This document shows, piece after piece, positions 51,145-59,422 of a stretch of 64,000 bases of DNA; within the stretch, counting starts at the first letter, position 1; each line of letters opens with the position of its first letter. Position numbers and translations under genes: made by a program. This stretch comes from Anaerolineales bacterium (GTDB lineage: Bacteria; Chloroflexota; Anaerolineae; Anaerolineales; UBA11579), in assembly GCA_026129305.1 (NCBI GenBank), contig JAHCII010000002.1, positions 62,001 through 126,000 on the forward strand. The letters are read 5' to 3'. The notes beneath the pieces are model-generated. The model saw only the letters and a program-made list of their open reading frames with translations. It was not told the DNA's origin and ran no database searches.

Positions 51145-51341
51145 AGAACCGCCTGAAGGTGCTGCGCGCTGAGCGCGACTGGTCGCAGGAAGAGCTGGCC
51201 CTAAAAGCAGGCGTCTCGCGGCAGACGATCAATGCCATCGAGACCGGCAAGTACAACCCCAGCCTGGACCTGGCCTTTGCCTTGGCGGCGCTGTTTGAGC
51301 TCAAGATCGAAGAGATCTTCTTCCCCCACGCCGCCGAATAG
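51141..51341 (+). CDS. Short Xre/Cro-type helix-turn-helix regulator
   Basis: 66 residues. [46 protein letters not shown] is a full HTH_3 domain and nothing more. It likely binds the inverted repeat at the promoter of its own operon. Families of this type respond to the neighbouring membrane protein. Confidence 0.9.
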   Translation: [66 protein letters not shown]

Positions 51342-51353
51342 CTCAGTGCACAA

Positions 51354-51388
51354 GGCCAAATCAGACCCCGCAGGGGTCTGATTTGGCC
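51354..51388. terminator. 16-bp perfect hairpin between xre and lgt
   Basis: GGCCAAATCAGACCCC / GGGGTCTGATTTGGCC with loop GCA. No T-run after it, so it may be a weak terminator or a processing signal. Confidence 0.55.
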
Positions 51389-51427
51389 CGTTAAGCAAAA
51401 CGAGTATCATGTGGGGCGGAGAAGAAC

Positions 51428-52231
51428 ATGTCTTTTGATCAACTCGGAATTCACCTGGGTCCCCTGTATATTCGCTACTATGGCCTGATCGTGATGGGGG
51501 CGGTGGTTGCCGGCGCGGCGCTGGCGGAGTGGCACGCCAAACAGCGCAAGCTGCGCAGTGAGTTTATCTGGGAAAGCTTGCTGTGGGTGGTCCTGGCTGG
51601 GGTGCTGGGCGCCCGCCTATGGCACATTTTCACCCCCTCACCCTCGCTGATCGCCGCCGGCGTGACCACGCAGTATTACCTCACCCATCCGCTCGACGCG
51701 CTGGCCATTTGGCGCGGCGGCTTGGGCATCCCCGGGGCGGTAATCGGCGGTGTGCTGGCCCTCTATATCCAAGCCCGCCGTCGCGGCGAGCACTTCCCCG
51801 CCTGGCTGGACGTGTTCGCCCCGGCCATCGCCCTGGGGCAAGGCTTGGGCCGTTGGGCCAACTTCGTCAACCAGGAGCTGTACGGCGCGCCCAGCGACCT
51901 GCCCTGGGCCATCACCATCGACCCGCCGTACCGTTTGCCCGAATTCGCTGACGTGGCCCGTTACCACCCCATCTTCCTCTATGAGTCCTTGTGGAGCCTG
52001 GCCACGGCGGCTTTACTCATCTGGCTGGGCCGCAAATTCGGTAAGCGCCTGATGGCGGGCGACATTTTCCTGGTCTATCTGATTACCTATCCCACCATCC
52101 GCATCTTGCTGGACTTCATCCGTCTCGACGCGGCCGAGATCGCTGGCTTCAACGCCAACCAGAGCTTTATGTCCGTGGTGCTGCTGCTGGCGGCCGGGTG
52201 GCTGGCGTGGAGGCATCGCGCGACTGTTTAA
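51428..52231 (+). CDS. lgt: Prolipoprotein diacylglyceryl transferase
   Basis: 267 residues. LGQGLGRWANFVNQELYGAP is the Lgt signature; IRYYGLIVMGAVVAG, YPTIRILLDFIR and the seven spans fit. It adds diacylglycerol to the lipobox Cys of prolipoproteins, such as the many lipoproteins in this window. GGAGAAGAAC precedes the ATG. Confidence 0.95.
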   Translation: MSFDQLGIHLGPLYIRYYGLIVMGAVVAGAALAEWHAKQRKLRSEFIWESLLWVVLAGVLGARLWHIFTPSPSLIAAGVTTQYYLTHPLDALAIWRGGLGIPGAVIGGVLALYIQARRRGEHFPAWLDVFAPAIALGQGLGRWANFVNQELYGAPSDLPWAITIDPPYRLPEFADVARYHPIFLYESLWSLATAALLIWLGRKFGKRLMAGDIFLVYLITYPTIRILLDFIRLDAAEIAGFNANQSFMSVVLLLAAGWLAWRHRATV

Positions 52232-52239
52232 CAGGCCCC

Positions 52240-52469
52240 TTCTAACCACAAGAATAGCTTTAAGCCGTAAGCTCTAAGCTCTAAGCAAGATTCTCTCCGA
52301 TCGAGCAGTCACGATTGGAGTCGGCCCCACGGGCAATGATCACCCGCTAAGCTTCGTGAAGATCGATACGGTCGCGTGTTTTTAGCGCTATGAAAGCCCT
52401 TCGCTTCGCTCAGGGTGACACGTGGAAGCGTAAAGTCTTTGCTTACAGCTTATGGCCTACGGCTTACAG
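52240..52469. repeat. Gene-free spacer with short repeats
   Basis: Contains reiterated TAAGCYxTAAGC words (52259-52288; 52440-52471, CTTACAGCTTAtggCCTACGGCTTACAGCT) and one GTCACCCTGAGCGAAG-type dispersed element (52392-52422). No gene visible. Confidence 0.6.
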
Positions 52470-54908
52470 CTAGAGAACAATATTCACCAACTTGCCCTGC
52501 ACCACGATCACTTGCCTGGGCGGCTTGCCTTCCAAGGCCTTGATCACCGCTTCGCTGGCCAGGGCCTGAGCTTTGGCGTCCTCGTCACTGGTGCCAGCTG
52601 GGATGGTGATGCGGTCGCGCAGCTTGCCATTGACCTGCACGATCAGGGTCACTTCATCTTCCTTGGCGGCTTGCGGGTCGGCTTGCGGCCAGGCCTGCAG
52701 ATGCACGGAGTAGGGCTTGCCCAGTTTAGCCCACAGCTCCTCGGCGATGTGGGGGGTGACCGGCGCCATCAGGCGCAGCAGGATGTCCTGGGCCTCGGCC
52801 CACTCCGGGCTGCCGGCCGCGCCAGAGTCGTAGGCTTCCTGCATGGTGTTGGTCAGTTCCATCAGCGCAGAGACGATCGTGTTGAACTCGAAGTTCTCCA
52901 TATCGCGGCTGACGCGCTGGATGGTTTGGTGCGCCTTGCGGCGCAGTCGTTTGGTGATGTCAGGGCCTGCGCTGTTCTGGGTGCCTGGTTCAAACAGCCC
53001 CCAGACGCGGAACAGCCAGCGCACCACGCCCTGGATGTTGTCGTCGCTCCACGGGCCGCCTTCAGACCAGCGGTAGCCGAACATCAGATAGGCGCGCACT
53101 GTGTCGGCGCCGTACAGCGCCACCTGCGCATCTGGGTCGACCACGTTGCCGCGTGACTTGCTCATGCGCTGCCCGTCCGGCCCCAGGATCTGGCCCTGGT
53201 TGCGCAGCTGCATGATGGGCTCGTTGCCTTCCACCAGGCCCATGTCGCGCAGCGCTTTGTGGAAGAAGCGCACATACAGCAGGTGCATCACGGCATGTTC
53301 GGCGCCGCCGGTGTAGGTATCCACCGGCGCCCAATAGTTGTACTCATTCTCGTCAAAGGGGGCCTTGTCGTCCTGCGGGCTCAGGTAGCGCAGGAAGTAC
53401 CACGAGGAGCACATGAAGGTGTCCATCGTGTCGGTGTCGCGTTCCGCCGGGCCGCCGCAGTTGGGACAGGTGGTGTGCTTCCAGGTGGGGTGCAGCTTTA
53501 GCGGGCTTTCCCCGGTGGGAGTCCATTCCACATCGTCCGGCAGCTCGACCGGCAGCTGGTCTTCCGGCACGGGCTGCACGCCACAGTCCTGGCAGTAGAC
53601 CATCGGGATGGGCGCGCCCCAATAGCGCTGGCGGGAGATCAACCAGTCGCGCAGGCGATAGCCTACGGCGGCCTGGCCCAGTTTTTCGGCGCTCAGGTAG
53701 GCGATGGTCTTGGCAATGGCCTGCTCAGCAGGCGTGCCGCTCAGCGGCCCGCTGTTGACCATCACGCCCTCGTGGACGGCGGCTTCGGTCATTGTGGCGC
53801 CGTCCAGCGTCTCGCCCTCCGGCTGGATCACCGGGCGCACTTCCAGGCCGTATTGGCGGGCGAACTCGAAGTCGCGCGGGTCGTGGGCGGGGACGGCCAT
53901 GATGGCGCCGGTGCCGTAGGTCATCAGCACGTAGTCGGCCACCCAAATCGGGATGCGCTCGCCAGTGACCGGGTTGATGGCGTAGCCGCCGGTGAAGACG
54001 CCGCTCTTTTCTTTTTCGGTGGACTCGCGCTCGATCTCCGTCTGGCGGATGGCTTCGGCCACATAAGTCTCCACTTCGGCGCGCTGCTCGTCGCTGGTCA
54101 CCTCGGCCAGCAGCGGGTGCTCTGGGGCCAGCACCATGAAGGTGGCGCCCCACAGCGTGTCGGGCCGGGTGGTGAAGATGGTGAACTCGTGGCCGGCCTC
54201 GGTCTTGAAGGTCACGTTGGCGCCTTCAGAGCGGCCGATCCAGTTGCGCTGCAGGGTCTGGATCTGCCCCGGCCAGTCGATGCCGTCAAAGTGCAGCAGC
54301 TCATCGGCGTAGTTGGTGATGCGGAAGAACCACTGCTCCAGTTCTTTCTTGATCACCGGCGTGCCGCAGCGTTCACAAACGCGTTTCTCGCCCACCACCT
54401 GCTCGCGGGCCAGGGTGGTGTTGTCCTTGGGGCACCAGTCCACTGCGGCCAGCTTGCGGTAGGCCAGGCCTTGCTTATACAGCTTCTGGAAGAACCACTG
54501 CGTCCATTTGTAGTATTCCGGGTCGGAGGAGACTGCCTGGCGGCGCCAGTCGAACATGGCGCCCATGCTGCGCAGCTGGCCGCGCATGCGCTCGATGTTG
54601 GCGTAGGTCCATTGCTTGGGATGGATGTTGCGTTGGATGGCAGCGTTTTCGGCCGGCAGGCCGAAGGCGTCGAAGCCCATGGGGAAGACCACGTTGTGGC
54701 CGCGCATGCGCATGTAGCGGGCGCGGGCGTCGGAAGGCGTCATGGCATACCAATGGCCGATGTGCAGGTCGCCGGAGGGGTAAGGCAGCATGGTCAAGGC
54801 GTAGTGTTTGGGGCGCTTGGGGTCAATGTCGGCATGGTACAGACCGTCCGCTTCCCACTTCTGCTGCCATTTGGCCTCGATCTCGGCCGGAGTGTATTTC
54901 TCTGCCAT
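52470..54908 (-). CDS. leuS: Leucyl-tRNA synthetase
   Basis: 812 residues. TMLPYPSGDLHIGHWYAM (HIGH), the CP1 editing domain, two zinc-type Cys pairs (CERCGTPV; CQDCGVQP with CPNCGGP), QRMSKSRGNVVDPD (KMSKS), and the C-terminal domain ending VQGKLVNIVL. Charges tRNA-Leu and edits mischarged products. Preceded by a T-box leader, so expression rises when tRNA-Leu is uncharged. Confidence 0.97.
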   Translation of the reverse strand: MAEKYTPAEIEAKWQQKWEADGLYHADIDPKRPKHYALTMLPYPSGDLHIGHWYAMTPSDARARYMRMRGHNVVFPMGFDAFGLPAENAAIQRNIHPKQWTYANIERMRGQLRSMGAMFDWRRQAVSSDPEYYKWTQWFFQKLYKQGLAYRKLAAVDWCPKDNTTLAREQVVGEKRVCERCGTPVIKKELEQWFFRITNYADELLHFDGIDWPGQIQTLQRNWIGRSEGANVTFKTEAGHEFTIFTTRPDTLWGATFMVLAPEHPLLAEVTSDEQRAEVETYVAEAIRQTEIERESTEKEKSGVFTGGYAINPVTGERIPIWVADYVLMTYGTGAIMAVPAHDPRDFEFARQYGLEVRPVIQPEGETLDGATMTEAAVHEGVMVNSGPLSGTPAEQAIAKTIAYLSAEKLGQAAVGYRLRDWLISRQRYWGAPIPMVYCQDCGVQPVPEDQLPVELPDDVEWTPTGESPLKLHPTWKHTTCPNCGGPAERDTDTMDTFMCSSWYFLRYLSPQDDKAPFDENEYNYWAPVDTYTGGAEHAVMHLLYVRFFHKALRDMGLVEGNEPIMQLRNQGQILGPDGQRMSKSRGNVVDPDAQVALYGADTVRAYLMFGYRWSEGGPWSDDNIQGVVRWLFRVWGLFEPGTQNSAGPDITKRLRRKAHQTIQRVSRDMENFEFNTIVSALMELTNTMQEAYDSGAAGSPEWAEAQDILLRLMAPVTPHIAEELWAKLGKPYSVHLQAWPQADPQAAKEDEVTLIVQVNGKLRDRITIPAGTSDEDAKAQALASEAVIKALEGKPPRQVIVVQGKLVNIVL

Positions 54909-54956
54909 GCTTCTCCTTGTTCGCTAATAGCTGTTAGCGGTTAGATAAAACAAAAA

Positions 54957-55265
54957 ATCTCCCGTCCCGTTAATTGCGTTTTTTCGCAATTAACGGGACG
55001 GGAGATAAGACTCCCGCGGTACCACCCGCGTTACCTGCAGTGCAGGTCGCTCGACCGTGGATAACGGGGCGTCCCCCGCCACAGCTTACTGGGCTTCGGC
55101 TGTGGACCGCGCTCAGACTTCGTCTGAGCCTGCAGGCGAGTTGGGCTTTTTGGCGTCCGGGTCGCCGCGCGGGACTTGCACCACTGCGTCCTGCTCTCTG
55201 CCGGATAGCTTATTACTCCTGCTCGGCGCTTGCGGCATGCTGCCGCTATGCATTTCCGGTGATTC
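54957..55265 (-). promoter_or_regulatory. T-box leader of leuS
   Basis: On the minus strand: AGTAATAAG and GGCAGAGAGCAGGA motifs of stem I (about 55215-55188), AACTCG with CTC (a Leu codon) as likely specifier (near 55140), the T-box GGTGGTACCGCG (55029-55018), and a 22-bp terminator stem (55006-54985 with 54978-54957) followed by T6. Uncharged tRNA-Leu would favour the antiterminator. Specifier is inferred. Confidence 0.88.
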
Positions 55266-55301
55266 TACAAGATGCTGGCAGGGGTGTCAAGAAAACAGGC
55301 G

Positions 55302-55802
55302 TCAGGCCAGCCAATAGGCCAGGCCAGCCAGCAGCGCGGCGGCGATTGCGAGCCCCGGCAGCGCTTTGAGGTGGGCGCGGCCGTGAAAGCCATAATCCTT
55401 GTAGCCGGCAAAGCCTTCCGTGCCCGGGAACACCGCCCATTGGGGCGTGATCGTGTTCAGCACGAGCCAGTCGATGACCACCAGGTCGAAGAGGGAGATG
55501 GCCAGCACCAGGATCGCCGCATGCAGGAAGAGCGTCCCGAAGCTGGCGCCACTTTGCAGGGCGAAGGTGTAGGTGGAATAGAAGACACCGCCAACCATGA
55601 TCAGCAAGAGCGGGATGGCGAGCAGTTTTGCCTCGCGTTTTTCCGTTTCGGTTTGCGGCGGCACGGCCGCCAGGATATCTGCCGGCGTGTCCTGCTTGGT
55701 GAGGAAGAGGCGCGGCTTGTAGAGGCCGACATAAAACACCAGGGCGGTGAAAGCAGCAATCAGAATGCTGCCATCGATGAGCAATTTTTGAACGTCTAAC
55801 AT
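55302..55802 (-). CDS. Four-span membrane protein, paralog of 57693 gene
   Basis: 166 residues. Starts MLDVQKLLIDGSILIAAFTALVFY, contains YKPRLFLTKQDTPADILAAVPP (cytoplasmic loop) and ends in the PGTEGFAGYKDYGFHGRAHLK segment. Shares about half its residues with the gene at 57693. No family recognised. GAGGT precedes the ATG. A perfect DtxR/MntR-like palindrome lies 13 bases upstream of it, suggesting metal control. Confidence 0.75.
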   Translation of the reverse strand: MLDVQKLLIDGSILIAAFTALVFYVGLYKPRLFLTKQDTPADILAAVPPQTETEKREAKLLAIPLLLIMVGGVFYSTYTFALQSGASFGTLFLHAAILVLAISLFDLVVIDWLVLNTITPQWAVFPGTEGFAGYKDYGFHGRAHLKALPGLAIAAALLAGLAYWLA

Positions 55803-55815
55803 GGAATACCTCTAT

Positions 55816-55835
55816 AATTTAGGTGTACCTAAATT
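55816..55835. promoter_or_regulatory. Perfect 20-bp palindrome, DtxR/MntR-like operator
   Basis: AATTTAGGTG TACCTAAATT's exact symmetry, with the TTAGG-N-CCTAA core that DtxR/MntR-family repressors prefer, lies just before the 55302 gene start. The regulator itself is not in the window. Confidence 0.6.
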
Positions 55836-55877
55836 GTAGGGCGATATGCTGATTTGTCAAGGATTGCCGTTAAAAAC

Positions 55878-55909
55878 GAAAGCACCCTCGTGATTGTGAG
55901 GGTGCTTTC
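55878..55909 (-). terminator. Terminator of the tRNA-Ala operon
   Basis: GAAAGCACCCTC / GAGGGTGCTTTC stem with T-rich tail on the minus strand. Confidence 0.85.
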
Positions 55910-55912
55910 CAG

Positions 55913-55985
55913 TGGACCCAGAGGGATTCGAACCCTCGACCTTCTCAATGCCATTGAGACGCGCTCCCAGCTGCGCCATGGGCCC
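55913..55985 (-). tRNA. tRNA-Ala (GGC)
   Basis: 73 bases; acceptor GGGCCCA / TGGGTCC holds the G3-T70 wobble pair of alanine tRNAs; anticodon loop ATGGCAT; TTCGAAT arm. CCA not encoded. Confidence 0.95.
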
Positions 55986-56071
55986 GTCGCAGAGCAAGCT
56001 CTGCGGGTTGCCTTACGAAGGATGGCCTGTGCAGCTTCAGGCAAGTTCCCTTCGTAAGGACTGCTGCACAG

Positions 56072-56144
56072 TGGACCTGGAGGGATTCGAACCCTCGACC
56101 TCCTCAGTGCGATTGAGGCGCGCTCCCAACTGCGCTACAGGCCC
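56072..56144 (-). tRNA. tRNA-Ala (CGC)
   Basis: 73 bases; acceptor GGGCCTG / CAGGTCC with the G3-T70 pair; anticodon stem CCTCA / TGAGG, loop ATCGCAC; TTCGAAT arm. CCA not encoded. About 85 bases upstream of the other tRNA-Ala, same operon. Confidence 0.95.
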
Positions 56145-56272
56145 GGTTGTTAAGGTCGCCGGATTGTACTGTACGGCACAGAGACTGTCAAGAAATGGCG
56201 GGCGACTGGCCGGGTTTTTGGGTGGTGTGGAAGGTAGAATCACGCTCGGCCCGAGTGGGCCCAAGGAGCCTT

Positions 56273-57640
56273 ATGACGGAAAATGCCGTGCAGTCTCCGC
56301 AGAACATGCGGACTTTTTATACGATTTGGATTGGCCAGTTGGTGTCTTTGCTGGGCTCGGCGTTGACCGGTTTTGCGCTGGGCGTGCATGTCTACCAAAC
56401 TACGGGCTCAGCCACGTCTTTTGCGATGACGATTTTGGCCTTCACGCTGCCGGCGGTGTTCTTCTCTCCGGTGGCCGGGGCGCTGGTGGACCGCTTTCCG
56501 CGGCGCTGGATGATGATTTTCAGCGATGCCGGGGCGGCGTTGACCACCGTGTTGGTGCTCGTCTTGCTGCTGGCCGACAATTTGCAGTTGTGGCACATTT
56601 ACGCGGCAACCTTTGTGGCGGCGTTGTTCAGTACCTTTCAGTGGCCGGCTTATTCGGCGGCTACGACGATGCTGGTGCCGCAAGAGCAACTGGGGCGGGC
56701 CAGCGGGATGGTGCAGATGGCCGATGCGGTGGCGCAGCTGCTCTCACCGGCGATTGCCGGAGCGATCTTTGTCAGCTTTGGCCTGGAGAGCGTGATCTTC
56801 ATTGATTTGGTTACCTGCTTGTTTGCGATTGGTACGCTGCTGCTGGTGCGCATCCCTGAACCGCAGCGCACGGACGAGGAGGCGGCCAGCCGGCCTTCGA
56901 TTTTGACCAGCATTCGCCTGGGGTTGGAATTCATTCGCAACCGGCCGGGGTTGTTTCAGCTGATGATGTACTTTGCCGGGATTAACCTGCTGTTTGGCAT
57001 GCTGCAACCGCTATGGACGCCGTTGATGCTGAGCCTGGGCGAACCAGACCAGGTGGGCGTGGTGGCCTCGATGGTGGGGGCGGGCATGTTGGTGGGCACG
57101 TTGGTGATGAGCGCCTGGGGCGGGCCGAAGCGGCGCGTGTTTGGCGTGATTGGCTCGGCGATTTGGATGGGGGTGATGCTGCTGTTCTTGTTGCTGCCGG
57201 CCAGCCTGATGCTGATTGGGGTGATGGGCTTCCTCTCCATGCTGGTGCTGCCGATTATGAACGGCAGCAGCCAGGCCCTGTGGCAGAGCAAGACCGAGCC
57301 TGATTTGCAGGGCCGCGTGTTCGCCGTGCGGCGCATGCTGGGCCAGTTCACTGTGCCGGTGGCGATTTTGCTGGCCGGGCCGCTGGTGGACCAAGTCTTT
57401 GGCCCGAGCTTGCTGCCGGGCGGCTTGCTGGCCGATACGCTGGTGGGCGACCTGGTAGGGGTAGGTCCGGGCCGCGGCCTGGCCTTGTTCTTTGCCGTGA
57501 TTGGCACACTGACCCTACTGATTTCGGCGATTGCGCTGGGCAGCAGGCGCCTGGTGAACGTGCAAGAAGAGCTGCCGAATGTGGTCATCCGCACGCAGGA
57601 TGAAGCGGCGGCGGCCAAGGAAGCGCTGGGCGAAGCCTAG
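56273..57640 (+). CDS. MFS-type transporter (MFS_3-like)
   Basis: 455 residues. ATG 56273 has AAGGAG. About 12 spans; the first half has GALVDRFPRRWMMIFSDAGAALTT (the A-like motif with an Asp-Arg-Phe-Pro-Arg), and a cytoplasmic Glu-rich loop separates the halves. Resembles multidrug-type exporters of the enterobactin/macrolide class. Substrate unknown. Flanked by the two paralogous membrane genes on the opposite strand. Confidence 0.88.
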   Translation: MTENAVQSPQNMRTFYTIWIGQLVSLLGSALTGFALGVHVYQTTGSATSFAMTILAFTLPAVFFSPVAGALVDRFPRRWMMIFSDAGAALTTVLVLVLLLADNLQLWHIYAATFVAALFSTFQWPAYSAATTMLVPQEQLGRASGMVQMADAVAQLLSPAIAGAIFVSFGLESVIFIDLVTCLFAIGTLLLVRIPEPQRTDEEAASRPSILTSIRLGLEFIRNRPGLFQLMMYFAGINLLFGMLQPLWTPLMLSLGEPDQVGVVASMVGAGMLVGTLVMSAWGGPKRRVFGVIGSAIWMGVMLLFLLLPASLMLIGVMGFLSMLVLPIMNGSSQALWQSKTEPDLQGRVFAVRRMLGQFTVPVAILLAGPLVDQVFGPSLLPGGLLADTLVGDLVGVGPGRGLALFFAVIGTLTLLISAIALGSRRLVNVQEELPNVVIRTQDEAAAAKEALGEA

Positions 57641-57661
57641 CGCGGTTTGGGATGTCAATGA

Positions 57662-57690
57662 AAAAAGCCCCGGAACCTCCGGGGCTTTTT
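57662..57690. terminator. Bidirectional terminator after MFS gene
   Basis: AAAAAGCCCCGGA / TCCGGGGCTTTTT stem with loop ACC. Confidence 0.88.
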
Positions 57691-57692
57691 GT

Positions 57693-58193
57693 TTAGGTGA
57701 GCAGGCTGACCAGGCCGGCGATCAGCAGGGCGCCGAGCACTTGCATGGGCAGCAGTTTGAGGTGGGCGCGCCCGTGGAAGCCGTAGTCTTTGTAGCCGGC
57801 CAAGCCCTGGGTGCCGGGGAAGACTGACCAGGCGGGGGTGAGCGTGTTGAGGATGAACCAGTCGATGAAGAGCAGGTCAAAGGTGCTGATGGCCAGGACC
57901 GCCAGAAAGGCGTATAGCCAGAGGGTCGGCCAGCTGGCTGCGCTTTGCTGGGCGAAGGTGAGGGTGGAGTAGAAGGGGCCGCCAATCAGAATCAGCATCA
58001 GCAGGCTGAGGACGATTTTGTAGCGGCGCGTCTCTGCCTCAGTTTTGGGCGGCACGGCAGCCAGAATGTCCGGCGGCACGTCTTCTTTGTTGAGGAACAA
58101 GCGCGGTTGGCGGATGGCGACGTAGAGCACGATGGCGGTGAAGAGGGTGATGAACAGGCTGCTGTCACTGAGGAGTTTGCTCCAATCAAGCAT
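57693..58193 (-). CDS. Four-span membrane protein, paralog of 55302 gene
   Basis: 166 residues, the same length as its paralog. Shared features: RQPRLFLNKEDVPPDILAAVPPKTEAE and the PGTQGLAGYKDYGFHGRAHLK segment near the end. No DtxR-like palindrome is seen before this copy. Function unknown; the conserved GYKDYGFHGRAH motif faces the membrane-water edge and might bind a ligand. Confidence 0.75.
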   Translation of the reverse strand: MLDWSKLLSDSSLFITLFTAIVLYVAIRQPRLFLNKEDVPPDILAAVPPKTEAETRRYKIVLSLLMLILIGGPFYSTLTFAQQSAASWPTLWLYAFLAVLAISTFDLLFIDWFILNTLTPAWSVFPGTQGLAGYKDYGFHGRAHLKLLPMQVLGALLIAGLVSLLT

Positions 58194-58241
58194 GGCTTGG
58201 TCTACCTTTCTGAGCCCTCAGTATGCCGGTATTGCCAGGGC

Positions 58242-58269
58242 TTGACAAGTCCCGGCTTTCGGCTATTAT
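58242..58269 (+). promoter_or_regulatory. Promoter of the pst operon
   Basis: TTGACA (58242-58247), 16-base spacer, TATTAT (58264-58269). A leader of about 165 bases follows; no Pho box is recognised. Confidence 0.7.
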
Positions 58270-58439
58270 GTGCGGGTTGAAACCCGACTAAATCTATCGT
58301 GTTAACTTGTTTTATTGAGCAAGTTTAAGGGTAACAGCTCTTTTTCTGGCTGCGTTTGCGAGGGCAGAGCTCCCCTCAAGAAACGAAGCTGGCCACGATG
58401 GATAATTTTGGCCTGCGGGTTTTTGAACAGGAGATACCT

Positions 58440-59402
58440 ATGAAACAAACTTCATTGCGACTGCTGCTTTTGCTGGCCCTGGTGTTGGCTGCGTGTGCGG
58501 CACCCGCTGGCGACGCTGGCTCAGCTGCGGCTGGCGAAGAAATCACCTATGCGCTGTCTGGCGCGTTTGCGCTCTACCCGATGATGGTGCGCTTTGCCGA
58601 GGAGTACCAGGCCACGCACCCGGGGGTCAACTTTGACATCACCGGTGGCGGGGCGGGCAAGGGTGTCTCTGACGTGCTGGCCGGCGCCACTGACCTGGGC
58701 ATGGTCTCGCGCGAACTGAACGAAGACGAAATCGCGCAGGGCGCCTTCCCGGTGGCGGTGACCCGCGACGCGGTCTTCTTTGTGGTCAATGCGCAGAACC
58801 CGCACATTGAGCTGATTTTGGAGAAGGGCGTGACCACCGAAGGCCTGGGCAAAGTGTGGCTGACCGGTGAATACACGACCTGGGGCGACCTGCTGGGCGA
58901 CCCGAGCATCACCGATGAGATCCACGTCTACACACGCTCCGACTCTGCCGGTGCGGCTGAAATGTTCTCCAAGTTCATTGGCGGCAATGCCCAGGAAGAC
59001 CTGCAGGGCATTGGTGTGGATGCTGACCCGGGCTTGCTGCAGGCTGTGCTCAACGACCCGTTGGGCGTGGGCTACAACAACTTGGGCTACATCTACAGCC
59101 TGGCGACTGGTGTGGTGGTGGAAGGCGCGGTGGTGCCGCCGATCGACATCAATACCAATGGCGTCATCGAGGAGCACGAATACCTGGAGACCCGCAGCGA
59201 AGCCATAGAGGCCATTCTGAGCGGCGACTACCCCTCTCCGCCGGCGCGCTTGCTGTATCTGGTGAGCAAAGGCAAACCGGAAGGCGCCGTGCTGGATTTG
59301 CTGTTGTGGATCCTGCAGGACGGTCAGGCGTTTGTGGCTGAGGCGGGGTATGTCCCCATGACCGAGGCTGAACTGCAGTCAGAGATTGACAATCTGCGCT
59401 AA
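58440..59402 (+). CDS. pstS: Phosphate-binding lipoprotein PstS
   Basis: 320 residues. MKQTSLRLLLLLALVLAAC is a lipoprotein signal; AGGAGATACCT precedes the ATG. SGAFALYPMMVRFAEEYQATHPGVNFDITGGGAGKGVSDVLAGATDLGMVSREL is the PstS-like phosphate-binding signature, with YTRSDSAGAAEMFSKFI later. It captures phosphate outside and hands it to PstCA. First gene of pstSCAB. Confidence 0.93.
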   Translation: MKQTSLRLLLLLALVLAACAAPAGDAGSAAAGEEITYALSGAFALYPMMVRFAEEYQATHPGVNFDITGGGAGKGVSDVLAGATDLGMVSRELNEDEIAQGAFPVAVTRDAVFFVVNAQNPHIELILEKGVTTEGLGKVWLTGEYTTWGDLLGDPSITDEIHVYTRSDSAGAAEMFSKFIGGNAQEDLQGIGVDADPGLLQAVLNDPLGVGYNNLGYIYSLATGVVVEGAVVPPIDINTNGVIEEHEYLETRSEAIEAILSGDYPSPPARLLYLVSKGKPEGAVLDLLLWILQDGQAFVAEAGYVPMTEAELQSEIDNLR

Positions 59403-59422
59403 CCTAGTAGTCTAGGAGCATT

